This document shows, piece after piece, positions 1 to 8,205 of a DNA stretch of 37,091 nucleotides. Location: assembly GCA_045116915.1 (NCBI GenBank), contig JBGUMQ010000087.1, positions 1 through 37,091 of the forward strand, written 5' to 3'. The notes under the pieces are model-generated. The model did no database searches. It was not told the origin of the DNA and was given only the letters and a program-made list of their open reading frames with translations. A program made the translations under genes and the position numbers. This stretch comes from UBA9732 sp045116915 (GTDB taxonomy: Bacteria; Spirochaetota; Spirochaetia; Sphaerochaetales; Sphaerochaetaceae). Within the stretch, counting starts at the first letter, position 1; every line of letters begins with the position of its first letter.

Positions 1-7
1 GAACAGA

Positions 8-1189
8 ATGAAGGACATACGTTTCATCACGCTGCCGGAGGACCGCGAGCTCGGATCCGTGACCGTCAGGAAGGACATCCCCCTGCCGATCCAGTTCCCC
101 GAGGGAAGCGTCACCGACGACATAGACGTCAACAGCATCGTCGCGGGCCTGATCAAGGTCGTGGCCTGGGACACGGAGAACAAGAACTACAACTACTACA
201 AGGACCTTCTGCTGGACATCCAGCCGGATGTCGTCAAGGAGCTGAACCTTGCCGCCATAGCACAGAGCAAGAAGGAGGACCTTGAGTTCGCCGAGGAGCT
301 GATGCTCGCCGTGAACCATCTTTCCGACGCTCCGGAGAGCTACATCAACCTGGCTGTGCTCTACGCACAGATGACGGTGAAGCTCCACAAGGAGAAGAAC
401 GATACCCTGGCGGACATGTATGACGACAGAATCATAGCTGTCCTCAACGAATGCAGGGACCGTCATCCGGACTATGCCCCGACATACAGCGAGATATCGG
501 CCTTCCACATGAGGCACGGCGACGTGGAGAACGCGCGCGACTACCTGGCCCGCTACACGGAGCTGGAGGCCGACGGCAAGAAGAAGGCCGAGGCCCTGAA
601 GACGCTGGATTCCATCAACGGCATGCTGGACTCCAAGGACCGCATCATGTACGCCTACGACAAGATGATGATGGGCTGTCCGGACGAGGCCGTGGAGACG
701 ATGGACAAGTATATCGCCGCCGGCTCCAAGCAGTGGGAGGCCTACTTCATCAGGGGCTGGGCCAAGCGCGTGCTGGAGGATTTCAAGGGCGCCCAGGAGG
801 ACCTCCTGGAGAGCCTGAGGATCGACGGGAAGAACGCCGAGGTCTACAACGAGCTTTCCATCTGCGCCCGCGAGAGCGGCGATACGGAGCTTGCCAAGAG
901 CTATCTGCAGATCGCCGTCGACCTGGACGGGGAGGATGTGGTATACCTGACCAACCTTGCCTTCCTGCATCTGGGATCCGGTGAGTTCGCAGAGTCCCGC
1001 GAGCTTCTGGAGAAGGCCAGGACGATCGACCCCGAGGACCCGCAGCTGAAGTACCTGATGGAGGAATACCAGAAGGCAACCGGCGACAGGATCGGGGATG
1101 TCATCAGCGAGGAAGTCTATTCCGACGAGGAGCTTGCCGCATTGAAGGACAGCAGGCTCAACAACGGCATCCCGTACAGGGAACTCTGA
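8..1189 (+). CDS. TPR-repeat protein (393 aa)
   Basis: This is a soluble protein without a signal peptide or membrane segment. It is rich in helix-turn-helix pairs of tetratricopeptide type. The clearest are at about residues 240-350, for example the segments around WEAYFIRGWAKRVLEDF, AEVYNELSICARESGD and VVYLTNLAFLHLGSGEF, each about 34 residues apart. TPR proteins are scaffolds for protein-protein contact; no enzymatic motif is visible and no partner can be named. The ATG at 8 is the first in the window, but the frame is open to the left edge, so the true start could lie upstream. It is followed after 10 bases by tsaE and is probably co-transcribed with tsaE, tsaB and trxB. Codon use is strongly G/C-ending, like the other core genes here. 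The TPR call is firm; the function is unknown. Confidence 0.85.
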   Translation: MKDIRFITLPEDRELGSVTVRKDIPLPIQFPEGSVTDDIDVNSIVAGLIKVVAWDTENKNYNYYKDLLLDIQPDVVKELNLAAIAQSKKEDLEFAEELMLAVNHLSDAPESYINLAVLYAQMTVKLHKEKNDTLADMYDDRIIAVLNECRDRHPDYAPTYSEISAFHMRHGDVENARDYLARYTELEADGKKKAEALKTLDSINGMLDSKDRIMYAYDKMMMGCPDEAVETMDKYIAAGSKQWEAYFIRGWAKRVLEDFKGAQEDLLESLRIDGKNAEVYNELSICARESGDTELAKSYLQIAVDLDGEDVVYLTNLAFLHLGSGEFAESRELLEKARTIDPEDPQLKYLMEEYQKATGDRIGDVISEEVYSDEELAALKDSRLNNGIPYREL

Positions 1190-1199
1190 GAGGCGCCCC

Positions 1200-1625
1200 A
1201 TGGACATGACGACAACATGCAGGACGGCGCAGGAGATGGAGGACCTGGGACGCAGGATAGGAGCGACCTGCACGCCGGGAACGGTCATATCCCTGAGGGG
1301 AAGCCTTGGCGCCGGGAAGACCGTGTTCGCCAAGGGAGTGGCCAGGAGCCTGGGTATTGAGGAAGCCATCGTCAGCCCCACCTTCACGCTGGTGCAGGAG
1401 TACAGCGGAAGGCTCCCCATGTACCACATGGACCTCTACAGGATCACGAGCGAGGATGATTTCCAGATGATCGGAGGGGAGGACATGCTCTACTCCGATG
1501 GCGTGACTCTTGTGGAATGGAGTGAAATCATAAACGATACCCTGCCTGTCGGGACATTGTTCGTACAGATAACAGTGAATCCGGACCAGAGCAGGACGGT
1601 CACGCTCAAGGGAGGCCGGACGTGA
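1200..1625 (+). CDS. tsaE: tRNA threonylcarbamoyladenosine biosynthesis ATPase TsaE
   Basis: TsaE is the small P-loop ATPase that works with TsaB and TsaD to put threonylcarbamoyl on A37 of ANN-decoding tRNAs in the cytoplasm. The 141-residue length is typical of the family. A Walker A motif (GSLGAGKT) lies at residues 34-41. It is followed by the family segment SPTFTLVQEY, a MYHMDLYR stretch and the late VEWSE motif, all standard TsaE landmarks. The ATG at 1200 has a GAGAGG stretch upstream; an ATG two codons later is a possible alternative. Its last codons overlap the tsaB start in a GTGA arrangement at 1622-1625, so the two are likely translationally coupled, which fits their shared pathway. 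Confidence 0.95.
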   Translation: MDMTTTCRTAQEMEDLGRRIGATCTPGTVISLRGSLGAGKTVFAKGVARSLGIEEAIVSPTFTLVQEYSGRLPMYHMDLYRITSEDDFQMIGGEDMLYSDGVTLVEWSEIINDTLPVGTLFVQITVNPDQSRTVTLKGGRT

Positions 1626-2353
1626 ACATCATCGCAACCGACACATCGGCACAGCCGCTGACTGTGACACTCAGGACGGATTCGGTATTCGTCACCAAGA
1701 CATTTGCAGGCAGGGCTCTGCAGCACTCGGAGCGCCTTGTTCCGACCGTACGCGAGCTCTGCACGGATGCAGGAATCACGGAGAAGGACATAGACCTTCT
1801 GGTCTGCACAAGGGGCCCCGGCTCGTTCACGGGACTGAGGATCGGGATGGCCGCCTTCAAGGGCATGGCACTGGCACTGGACAAGCCACTGGTGTCTGTC
1901 TCCACGATGGAGCTCTATGCCGGGTGTGTACCGCATTTCGACGGCGCCATAGTCACCGTCCTGGATGCCAAGAAGCAGAGGTGGTATCTTGCCGCCTTCG
2001 AGAACAGGATCCGGGAAGACGGACACACGCTGCGCAGGCTGACACCCGACATCGACGGGATTGCCGAGGACCTGAGGGAGGCCCTGGAGCCTTACGACAG
2101 GATACTGGTCACAGGCCCGGATGCGGCGGCATTCGCACCGCTTCTCAGGGAGTTGTTCGCAACGGCGAAGGGAACGAAGACTGTCATCGCCGATACGGTC
2201 GCGGTCAATTCCATACCGGCGGTGCTTCCTGTCCTTGGCCTTGAGAAGTTCGCAAGGGACGGAGCGGACGACATCGGACAGGGGCCGGTGTACCTGAGAA
2301 AGAGCGACGCCGAGATCGCTCTGGAAGAGAAACAGAAGAACGGATTGAAGTGA
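1622..2353 (+). CDS. tsaB: tRNA threonylcarbamoyladenosine biosynthesis protein TsaB
   Basis: TsaB is an inactive ASKHA-fold paralogue of TsaD that forms the TsaBDE complex for t6A synthesis. It is recognised from the N-terminal IIATDTSAQPL segment and the very conserved RGPGSFTGLRIGMAAFKGMA region near residue 65, with an overall length (243 aa) typical of the family. Translation starts with GTG at 1622, overlapping the tsaE stop by four bases (GTGA), which is why a non-ATG start is accepted. The C-terminal part is variable, as is usual. The next gene, trxB, follows within a few bases and is probably in the same transcript. tsaD and tsaC, the other pathway members, are not in this window. 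Confidence 0.95.
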   Translation: MNIIATDTSAQPLTVTLRTDSVFVTKTFAGRALQHSERLVPTVRELCTDAGITEKDIDLLVCTRGPGSFTGLRIGMAAFKGMALALDKPLVSVSTMELYAGCVPHFDGAIVTVLDAKKQRWYLAAFENRIREDGHTLRRLTPDIDGIAEDLREALEPYDRILVTGPDAAAFAPLLRELFATAKGTKTVIADTVAVNSIPAVLPVLGLEKFARDGADDIGQGPVYLRKSDAEIALEEKQKNGLK

Positions 2354-2367
2354 AGGGGGAGAAAAAC

Positions 2368-3306
2368 ATGGCAGAGGCGAAGAACTACGACATCATCATA
2401 GTCGGCGGAGGTCCGGGCGGACTGGCCTGCGGACAGTACAGCGCAAGGGCGGGACGCAAGACCGTCATCCTGGAGGAGATGGCTCCCGGCGGACAGTGCA
2501 TGATCATCGACGAGATCGAGAACTATCCCGGACTGGAGAAGCTTTCAGGCTATGAGCTTGCCTCCAGATTCGAGCAGCAGGCCACGGGATTCGGATGCGA
2601 AATCGCCTACGCCACGGTCAACTCACTGAAGGTGATTGAGGACGGATCATTCAGTCTGGATACATCGGACGGTGAGTACACAAGTCCTGTCGTCGTCATC
2701 GCCACAGGAGCAAAGCACCGCAACCTCGAGGTTCCGGGAGAGAAGGAGCTCACAGGCCACGGCGTCAGCTACTGCGCCACATGCGACGGCCCGTTCTTCA
2801 GGAAAAAGAAGATCCTTGTCTGCGGCGGAGGCGACAGCGCATGCCAGGAGTCCATGTACCTGAGAAAGCTTTCCGACGATGTCACGGTCACCCACAGGCG
2901 CGACCGCTTCAGAGCCCAGGCTTCCATCGTCAAGGCCATGACGGATGCCGGAATAAAGACCAAGATGAATACGACCGTCCAGTCGATCAACGGAGAGAAC
3001 AACAAGGTGAAGTCCGTCACGTTCCTGGACAAGGAGACCGGAGAGACCTATACGGAGGATTTCGACGGGGTGTTCATCTTCGTGGGCAACATCCCGCAGT
3101 CGCAGTTGGTGCCCGACAGCGTGAAGGACGAGGGCGGTTTCATAAGGACCGACGCGCGCATGATGACATCGGTTCCCGGCCTCTTCGCCGTGGGCGATGT
3201 CCGCGACACGGTCTTCCGCCAGATCGTCACGGCGGCCTCCGACGGAGCGATAGCCGCGCACTATGCCAGCGAGTACATCGACGAGAGGAACAACAACGCA
3301 TATTGA
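2368..3306 (+). CDS. trxB: thioredoxin-disulfide reductase
   Basis: This flavoenzyme passes electrons from NADPH through FAD and a redox-active disulfide to thioredoxin in the cytoplasm. The N-terminal FAD-binding GGGPGG motif lies near residue 12. The catalytic CATC pair is at residues 136-139, the NADPH-binding GGGDSA stretch follows at about 150, and a C-terminal GDVRD FAD motif closes the fold. The 312-residue length is normal. A GTG at 2350 is in frame, but the ATG at 2368 is preferred because a GGGGGAG ribosome-binding site ends about 7 bases before it and the protein then begins MAEAKNYDIIIVGGG, right at the Rossmann strand. It is the last gene of the tsaE-tsaB operon; no clear terminator follows. 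Confidence 0.96.
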   Translation: MAEAKNYDIIIVGGGPGGLACGQYSARAGRKTVILEEMAPGGQCMIIDEIENYPGLEKLSGYELASRFEQQATGFGCEIAYATVNSLKVIEDGSFSLDTSDGEYTSPVVVIATGAKHRNLEVPGEKELTGHGVSYCATCDGPFFRKKKILVCGGGDSACQESMYLRKLSDDVTVTHRRDRFRAQASIVKAMTDAGIKTKMNTTVQSINGENNKVKSVTFLDKETGETYTEDFDGVFIFVGNIPQSQLVPDSVKDEGGFIRTDARMMTSVPGLFAVGDVRDTVFRQIVTAASDGAIAAHYASEYIDERNNNAY

Positions 3307-3325
3307 GGGGACTGACTGCAGGGGA

Positions 3326-3528
3326 AGGATAGAAGAGCTGCGGTTACTGGGACTGGAATCTCTTGAACCGGAGTTCAAGGGGGATCCCCAGTTAAGTCGC
3401 CGATTCTGTTCCCTGAAACGTCCGCTTCTGACGGAGGCGGGAGCAATGCACGGCTTCTATGCCGGAATCCGTTCTGTAAGTTTGAGCAAGAGAATTACGT
3501 CTCTTCGCCGCAACCAAGTCTATCAACT
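3326..3528 (-). ncRNA. ssrS: candidate structured RNA with 6S-like rod architecture
   Basis: This stretch between trxB and the phosphorylase gene has no convincing ORF but can fold end to end. In plus coordinates the pairs are GATAGA 3328-3333 with TCTATC 3519-3524, TGCGG 3339-3343 with CCGCA 3508-3512, TCTCTTG (from 3360) with CAAGAGA (from 3487), then inner GCCG/CGGC, TCCC/GGGA and TCCG/CGGA helices closing a 7-base loop near 3430. A large central bubble remains. On the minus strand its 3' side carries a perfect CTTGAAC/GTTCAAG hairpin, resembling the CUUGAACC...GGUUCAAG hairpin of E. coli 6S RNA. 6S RNA binds housekeeping RNA polymerase by mimicking an open promoter. A weak TAGGAT box (3535-3540) would place the 5' end near 3528. 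The fold was done by eye; the 6S identity is an inference and another structured RNA is possible. Confidence 0.45.
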
Positions 3529-3534
3529 ACACAC

Positions 3535-3563
3535 ATCCTAACACAGGAAATTCCGCATTGGAA
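3535..3563 (-). promoter_or_regulatory. weak candidate promoter for the 6S-like RNA
   Basis: On the minus strand TTCCAA (3563-3558) and TAGGAT (3540-3535) are 17 bases apart and would start transcription near 3528, just outside the closing helix of the candidate RNA. The -10 matches the consensus at 4 of 6 positions; the -35 is poor (3 of 6). Confidence 0.25.
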
Positions 3564-3600
3564 GTGTTTTATCCGGCGTTTTTCCGGGTTTAGTGAACTT

Positions 3601-4338
3601 TCAGGAAAGCGCCACGCGCACTGCGGTTTCGGCGAACTTCTCGTACATGTCCGCGCCCATGCTGCGCATGCTGCCGATGTCCCACCTGCTTCCTTCCATG
3701 CGGTCGGCTCCGAACATCATCTGGAAACACTGCACGCCGCGGAACTGCGAAACCGCCATGTTGGCCGCGCACTCCATGTCCACGCACAGGCAGTCCTGCT
3801 CCTTCATCATCCTCACAGCCGAGGGTGTCTCGCGGTAGAAGGCATCGGTCGACCATACGGGTCCGCAGATGTGCGGGACGCCCAGGCCGGTGAGCAGGGC
3901 ATCGAGCTGACGGGAGGAGACAATGTCGATCCACTGGCTGTCGTGTGGGGCGTAGTGCCAGCTGGTGCCCTCGTCGCGGTAGGCCCTGGTTGGGACGATG
4001 AGGTGGCCCGCGGTACGGCTTGAGAGCGATGCCGCAGAGCCTATGCACACGAAGCGCATGACGCCGCGTACGATGTATTCCTCTATGAATCCGGCGGACA
4101 CCGGAGCGCCTATGGGGAGGTTGACGATGCCGACGGTCTCTCCCCGGACGTCCATCGTGTAGACTGGGACGGGGATGCCGCATCTGAAGACCGATGCCTT
4201 CTTCAGCGGGTACTTCTTGTCCGCGGCCTGGAGGAGCTTCGTCTGCCACGTGACGATCATGGCGAACGGCATGGAGCCCCTGTCCTTTATCAGGTCCTGC
4301 GGGTTGAGTAGAGCCTTTTCATTGAAGAACGGAAGCAT
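3601..4338 (-). CDS. uridine/purine nucleoside phosphorylase family protein
   Basis: Enzymes of this family split nucleosides with phosphate into a free base and ribose-1-phosphate in salvage pathways. Landmarks are the phosphate/ribose-side CIGSAAS segment near residues 98-104, EGTSWHYAP at 123-131 (the EGTS-HY pattern is typical of uridine phosphorylases), STDAFYRE at 163-170, and VDMECAA at 186-192, whose MEC part contacts ribose. The length of 245 aa fits. The frame is open upstream to 4401, but the ATG at 4338 is chosen because AGGAGG lies just before it and the family's N-terminus begins there. It is transcribed divergently from the pyrophosphatase gene. Uridine phosphorylase is the best guess; a purine or methylthioadenosine substrate cannot be excluded, and an MTA-deaminase-like gene lies at 20.7 kb. 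Confidence 0.85.
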   Translation of the reverse strand: MLPFFNEKALLNPQDLIKDRGSMPFAMIVTWQTKLLQAADKKYPLKKASVFRCGIPVPVYTMDVRGETVGIVNLPIGAPVSAGFIEEYIVRGVMRFVCIGSAASLSSRTAGHLIVPTRAYRDEGTSWHYAPHDSQWIDIVSSRQLDALLTGLGVPHICGPVWSTDAFYRETPSAVRMMKEQDCLCVDMECAANMAVSQFRGVQCFQMMFGADRMEGSRWDIGSMRSMGADMYEKFAETAVRVALS

Positions 4339-4395
4339 GGTCCCTCCTTGTCGCGATCCGATGTCGGAATACATTATCCGCGACGGGGGCTCGGC

Positions 4396-4424
4396 TTGCA
4401 AGACGGGCCCTTGTGCATTAGACT
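4396..4424 (+). promoter_or_regulatory. promoter of the pyrophosphatase gene, apparently leaderless
   Basis: TTGCAA (4396-4401) and TAGACT (4419-4424) are separated by exactly 17 bases, each matching the sigma70 consensus at 4 of 6 positions. The ATG of the next gene is at 4431, where transcription would start. No Shine-Dalgarno sequence lies between, which suggests a leaderless mRNA. Confidence 0.45.
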
Positions 4425-4430
4425 TTGCGT

Positions 4431-6035
4431 ATGAGCGAGATTTTCATCACAGGCCACAGGAATCCGGACATGGACACGCTGTGCGCGGCCTATTCGTATG
4501 CCGTGCTCAAGAACTCGATAGACAGGGTCAACCACTATACGGCCGTCCGTTGCGGGCATCTTTCAGACAACGTGAGCGCGCAGTTCGGCATAACCGGCAT
4601 CGAACCGCCTCCGTACATGCGTGACGTGCACCCCAAGGTGGCCGATGTCGTGCGCACCGATGTCGATCCGGTGCAGGCGAGCCTTCCGGTGTTCGAGCTG
4701 ATGAGGATCATGAACAAGTACGAGAAGCGTCCGTCCGTCATCCCCATCTTCGACGGGGAGAAGTTCAAGGGCCTTCTGAGTATCGACGACATCGCCGGCT
4801 GGTTCCTCAACGACAATCTGGCTGAATATCCTGAATACGAGCTTACAGTGGAGAATATCGAGCGTGTGCTGCAATGCAGGACATTGAAGAAGGGAAAGAA
4901 CACCACGTTCCATGCCACCATCCTTGCCGGTGCATCCCACGTGGAGCAGCACCCCAACGCGATAGTCGTCATGCCGTTCGGCGAGCGTTACGTGAAGCAG
5001 GCCATGAAGTGCAGGGTCCCCTCCATCATCCTCACGGACGTGAAGGGCAAACTGCCCGAGATGGATTGGAAGGACTACGAGGGAAGCGTCTTCGTGTCCG
5101 ACATAGAGCTCACCGAGACCATCAGGCGCCTCAGACGCGCACCTACGGTCAGCAACCTCCTGGGCCAGCAGGGCCATGTGCTCCAGATGGGCGACATGTT
5201 CGATGAGGCAAAGGAGCATCTCTCCACATCCAAACTCAGAGGCCTGGCTGTCTTCGACGGAGACCGCTACGTCGGATTCGTCACAAGAAGATGCTTCCTC
5301 CGCAAGCCCAGGCACAGCGTCATACTGGTGGACCACAACGAGCCCTCCCAGAGCATCCGCGGCGTCGAGGAGGCCGTTATCCGCGAGATCATCGACCACC
5401 ACAGACTGGATGCCCCCAAGACGGACCTGCCGATCTTCATCGACGCCGAGCCCGTGGGAAGCACCTGCACCATCATCTACCAGCTTTTCGTCAGGAACAA
5501 CCTTGTTCCGGACATCACCACGTCCAAGGTCCTGCTGGCAGGGATCCTGACGGATACCATCCTTCTCAGAAGTCCCACAACCACCGGCATAGATGTGCTT
5601 TCCGTGGAAAGGCTCGCACCGCTTGCCGGCATATCCGACTACCGCGCCTTCGGCCATGCCATCTTCGAGCAGGTGGAAGGCCTGGAAAGCCGCGACCCGG
5701 CCAAGGTCATCACCGCGGACATGAAGGTCTACAGCGAAGGCGGCCTGGAGATCGGCGTGGCACAGTGCGAGGTCCCCACGCTCCACGACATCGGATCCTA
5801 CAGCCAGAAGTACCTGATGGCCTTGAACACGGTCAAGGACGCCAAGCGCCTGGACTGGGTGCTGCTGATGATAACGGATGTGCTCAAGTGCCGCAGCATG
5901 CTGCTTTCCAGCGGGCACAAGTTCGAGGAGCGGCTGAACTTCGAGAAGATCGGAGAGCATATGTTCGACATGCGTGATGCGGTTTCACGCAAGATGCAGC
6001 TGCTGCCCGAAATTATTTACGCTGTAAACGGATAA
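4431..6035 (+). CDS. ppaC: manganese-dependent inorganic pyrophosphatase with CBS and DRTGG domains
   Basis: Family II pyrophosphatases hydrolyse pyrophosphate with a DHH-phosphoesterase active site; this 534-residue version carries an inserted nucleotide-sensing regulatory module. The N-terminal DHH motifs are HRNPDMDTLCAA at about residues 8-19. A CBS domain follows (about 65-120, RPSVIPIFDGEKFKGLLSID), then a DRTGG-like region (about 140-245), and a second CBS half (about 250-300, LRGLAVFDGDRYVGFVTRR). The catalytic core resumes with VDHNE and DHH at residues 322-324, then the DHHA2 substrate-binding part with RSPTTTG. Family members of this architecture are inhibited by AMP/ADP and activated by ATP or Ap4A; that regulation is inferred here. 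The ATG at 4431 is chosen over a TTG two codons upstream. Confidence 0.95.
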   Translation: MSEIFITGHRNPDMDTLCAAYSYAVLKNSIDRVNHYTAVRCGHLSDNVSAQFGITGIEPPPYMRDVHPKVADVVRTDVDPVQASLPVFELMRIMNKYEKRPSVIPIFDGEKFKGLLSIDDIAGWFLNDNLAEYPEYELTVENIERVLQCRTLKKGKNTTFHATILAGASHVEQHPNAIVVMPFGERYVKQAMKCRVPSIILTDVKGKLPEMDWKDYEGSVFVSDIELTETIRRLRRAPTVSNLLGQQGHVLQMGDMFDEAKEHLSTSKLRGLAVFDGDRYVGFVTRRCFLRKPRHSVILVDHNEPSQSIRGVEEAVIREIIDHHRLDAPKTDLPIFIDAEPVGSTCTIIYQLFVRNNLVPDITTSKVLLAGILTDTILLRSPTTTGIDVLSVERLAPLAGISDYRAFGHAIFEQVEGLESRDPAKVITADMKVYSEGGLEIGVAQCEVPTLHDIGSYSQKYLMALNTVKDAKRLDWVLLMITDVLKCRSMLLSSGHKFEERLNFEKIGEHMFDMRDAVSRKMQLLPEIIYAVNG

Positions 6036-6128
6036 GCTGCGGATAAGCGCGCCGGCATTTGTTTTTCTGAAAAAAATAATGCATTGTTATCGATTCCTCT
6101 TGCATAAAAATCCAATCTGATGGTAGTA

Positions 6129-6156
6129 TTGGTGCAAAATTGTATCTATATATAGT
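6129..6156 (+). promoter_or_regulatory. promoter of the opp operon
   Basis: TTGGTG (6129-6134) and TATAGT (6151-6156) are 16 bases apart in an AT-rich intergenic stretch, with a GGAGAGGAAAG ribosome-binding site 14-20 bases further down before the TTG start of oppB at 6183. The pyrophosphatase gene ends at 6035 with no strong terminator between. Confidence 0.45.
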
Positions 6157-6182
6157 AACGGATACACACACGGAGAGGAAAG

Positions 6183-7094
6183 TTGCTCAAATACATCATC
6201 AAGCGCATATTGCTTGCTCTTCTCACCATTCTGATCATCTGCCTGATCACGTTCTTCGTCATGCACGCGGTTCCGGGCGGTCCGTTCAACAGGGAGAAGG
6301 CGCTCTCACAGGCCACGATAGATGCACTGAACGCACGCTACGGGCTGGACAAGCCGCTGTTCACTCAGTTCATCAACTATATGAAGGGGATACTCCACGG
6401 CGACTTCGGCGTCTCGCTGAAGAACGGACGTGAGATCAGCGACATGATCGCCGAGTCGTTCCCGATATCCGCCAGGCTGGGCCTCACGGCCATGCTGTTC
6501 GCGCTGACGCTGGGAATCGTGCTGGGAAGCACGGCTGCCATCATGCGCAACAAGCTCCCCGACAGGATCATCGTGTTCTTCTCCACGCTGTTCACGGCCG
6601 TGCCGAGCTTCGTCCTTGCAACGCTGCTGCTCCTGGTGTTCTCCATCAAGCTGGGCTGGGTCCCGGTCTGGAGCGCCAACGAGACGCACTACCTGCTTCC
6701 GGTCCTGGCACTCGCGGCATACCCCATGGCGTACACGACGCGTCTTGCCAAGACGAGCATGCTTGATGCGCTGGGACAGGACTACATCAGGACGGCCAAG
6801 TCCAAGGGAGTCGCACGCTGGAAGGTCATCTTCAAGCACGCGCTCAAGAACTCGATGATCCCCATCATCACATACGCCGGACCCCAGATCGCCTACATCA
6901 TCACAGGATCGATGGTCGTCGAGACGGTCTTCACGGTCGGAGGAATCGGAACGAAGTTCGTCAGCGGAATCAACAACCGCGACTACACGCTGATAATGGC
7001 CACGACCATCTTCCTCGCCACGCTGATGGTCATCGCAACGCTGATCTGCGACATACTCTACAAGCTCGTGGATCCGAGAATCAAATACGACTGA
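6183..7094 (+). CDS. oppB: oligopeptide ABC transporter permease OppB
   Basis: This is one of two inner-membrane permease subunits of a type I peptide importer. The 303-residue protein has six predicted membrane segments: the N-terminal LLALLTILIICLITFFVM helix, then segments near 95-125, 135-160, 170-190, 225-250 and 275-297. It carries the family signatures VPGGPFNREKALS, YGLDKPLFTQF and the cytoplasmic coupling (EAA-type) loop around YIRTAKSKGVARWKVIFKHALKNS. Translation starts with TTG at 6183: GGAGAGGAA lies just upstream and the protein then begins MLKYIIKRILLALL, exactly as OppB proteins usually do. It is followed by oppC after 10 bases, then oppD, oppF and a binding protein. Confidence 0.95.
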   Translation: MLKYIIKRILLALLTILIICLITFFVMHAVPGGPFNREKALSQATIDALNARYGLDKPLFTQFINYMKGILHGDFGVSLKNGREISDMIAESFPISARLGLTAMLFALTLGIVLGSTAAIMRNKLPDRIIVFFSTLFTAVPSFVLATLLLLVFSIKLGWVPVWSANETHYLLPVLALAAYPMAYTTRLAKTSMLDALGQDYIRTAKSKGVARWKVIFKHALKNSMIPIITYAGPQIAYIITGSMVVETVFTVGGIGTKFVSGINNRDYTLIMATTIFLATLMVIATLICDILYKLVDPRIKYD

Positions 7095-7104
7095 GGAGGA
7101 TGCC

Positions 7105-8205
7105 ATGGATTTCAAAGTCAGAAGAGACGAAAGCGGGAATCCGAAGAAGGTTCCCTTCAGCCTGCAGCTGGACCTCTCCAAGTTCAGCTGTGCCGATTTC
7201 GAGAAGGCCACGGACGAGGAGAAGAGCCAGCAGGATGTCATGAGCGAAAGCACCACGTTCTTCAAGGACGGGATGCGCAAGCTCTTCAAGAACCCGCTGG
7301 CGGTGGGAAGCATCATCGTGCTTTCCTTCATTCTGGTGGTCATAATCTTCGCCCCGCTGATCGTGCCGTACAGCTATGAGGAGATCCTCAGCGTCAACGG
7401 CGTCAGGGACAAGGGCGCCAAGAACCTGGCCCCGTTCACGTACAGCAAGCTGGAACAGGACTACATAAACGCCGGCGGCTCGCGCTTCCCGCACATCTTC
7501 GGGACCGACGAGCAGTGCCGCGACTACTTCATCCGCGTGGTCTACGGTACCAGGGTATCGCTGGTCGTCGGATTCTTCGCCAGCATCATCGTCCTGATCA
7601 TCGGCATGCTCTACGGAAGCATATCCGGCTATCTGGGAGGCAAGGTCGACCTGGTCATGATGCGTATCGTCGACATCATCTACTCGCTGCCGGACATGCT
7701 GATAATAATCCTGCTGTCGGTCGTGCTGCAGACGGTTCTTCAGTTCCAGCCGGGTTCGTTCCTGGATTCGCTGGGAACCAACATGATATCGCTTTTCATC
7801 GTGTTCGGACTGCTGTACTGGGTCGGAATGGCCCGCCTGATCAGAGGCCAGATCCTCTCCATCAAGCAGAACGAGTACATCCTTGCCGCCAAGTCCATCG
7901 GGGCTCCGACCGGAAGGATCATCCGCAAGCACATCCTGCCGAACTGCATCTCCGTCATCATCATATCGACGGCGCTGCAGATACCGTCGGCCATCTTCAC
8001 CGAAAGCTATCTGAGCTTCGTGGGACTGGGAGTCCAGGCCCCGATGCCGTCGCTGGGATCGCTCGCCAACTCGGCGCGCGGAGGCCTGCAGAGCTACGCC
8101 TACAAGCTTCTGTTCCCGGCACTCACGATATGTCTCATAGTCCTGAGCTTCAACCTCCTGGGTGACGGTCTCAGGGACGCGTTCGACCCGAAACTGAGGA
8201 AATGA
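7105..8205 (+). CDS. oppC: oligopeptide ABC transporter permease OppC
   Basis: This is the second permease subunit of the peptide importer. It has a long cytoplasmic N-terminus of about 70 residues, a first membrane helix (about 73-92, SIIVLSFILVVIIFAPLIV), an outward domain, then a five-helix permease core beginning near residue 150 (VSLVVGFFASIIVLIIGMLYG). The coupling loop reads YILAAKSIGAPTGRIIRKHILPN, followed by the typical ESYLSFVGLGVQAPMPSLG segment. The length (366 aa) suits OppC proteins with the inserted extracytoplasmic part. The ATG at 7105 follows a GAGGAGG site. It overlaps oppD by ATGA at 8202-8205, so its translation is coupled to that of the ATPase. Confidence 0.95.
   Translation: MDFKVRRDESGNPKKVPFSLQLDLSKFSCADFEKATDEEKSQQDVMSESTTFFKDGMRKLFKNPLAVGSIIVLSFILVVIIFAPLIVPYSYEEILSVNGVRDKGAKNLAPFTYSKLEQDYINAGGSRFPHIFGTDEQCRDYFIRVVYGTRVSLVVGFFASIIVLIIGMLYGSISGYLGGKVDLVMMRIVDIIYSLPDMLIIILLSVVLQTVLQFQPGSFLDSLGTNMISLFIVFGLLYWVGMARLIRGQILSIKQNEYILAAKSIGAPTGRIIRKHILPNCISVIIISTALQIPSAIFTESYLSFVGLGVQAPMPSLGSLANSARGGLQSYAYKLLFPALTICLIVLSFNLLGDGLRDAFDPKLRK

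Noticed and set aside
2350..2367. An earlier GTG start for trxB
   Set aside because: It lies within the tsaB end, and the GGGGGAG site is correctly placed only for the ATG at 2368.
3263..3541. A 92-codon plus-strand frame after trxB
   Set aside because: It begins inside trxB, has no ribosome-binding site and no motif, and covers a region with strong RNA pairing.
4563..5960. A 465-codon minus-strand open frame
   Set aside because: It lies wholly opposite the pyrophosphatase gene, whose domains are unmistakable; similar antisense frames occur opposite most G/C-rich genes here (for example 20801-22030 and 10863-11972).
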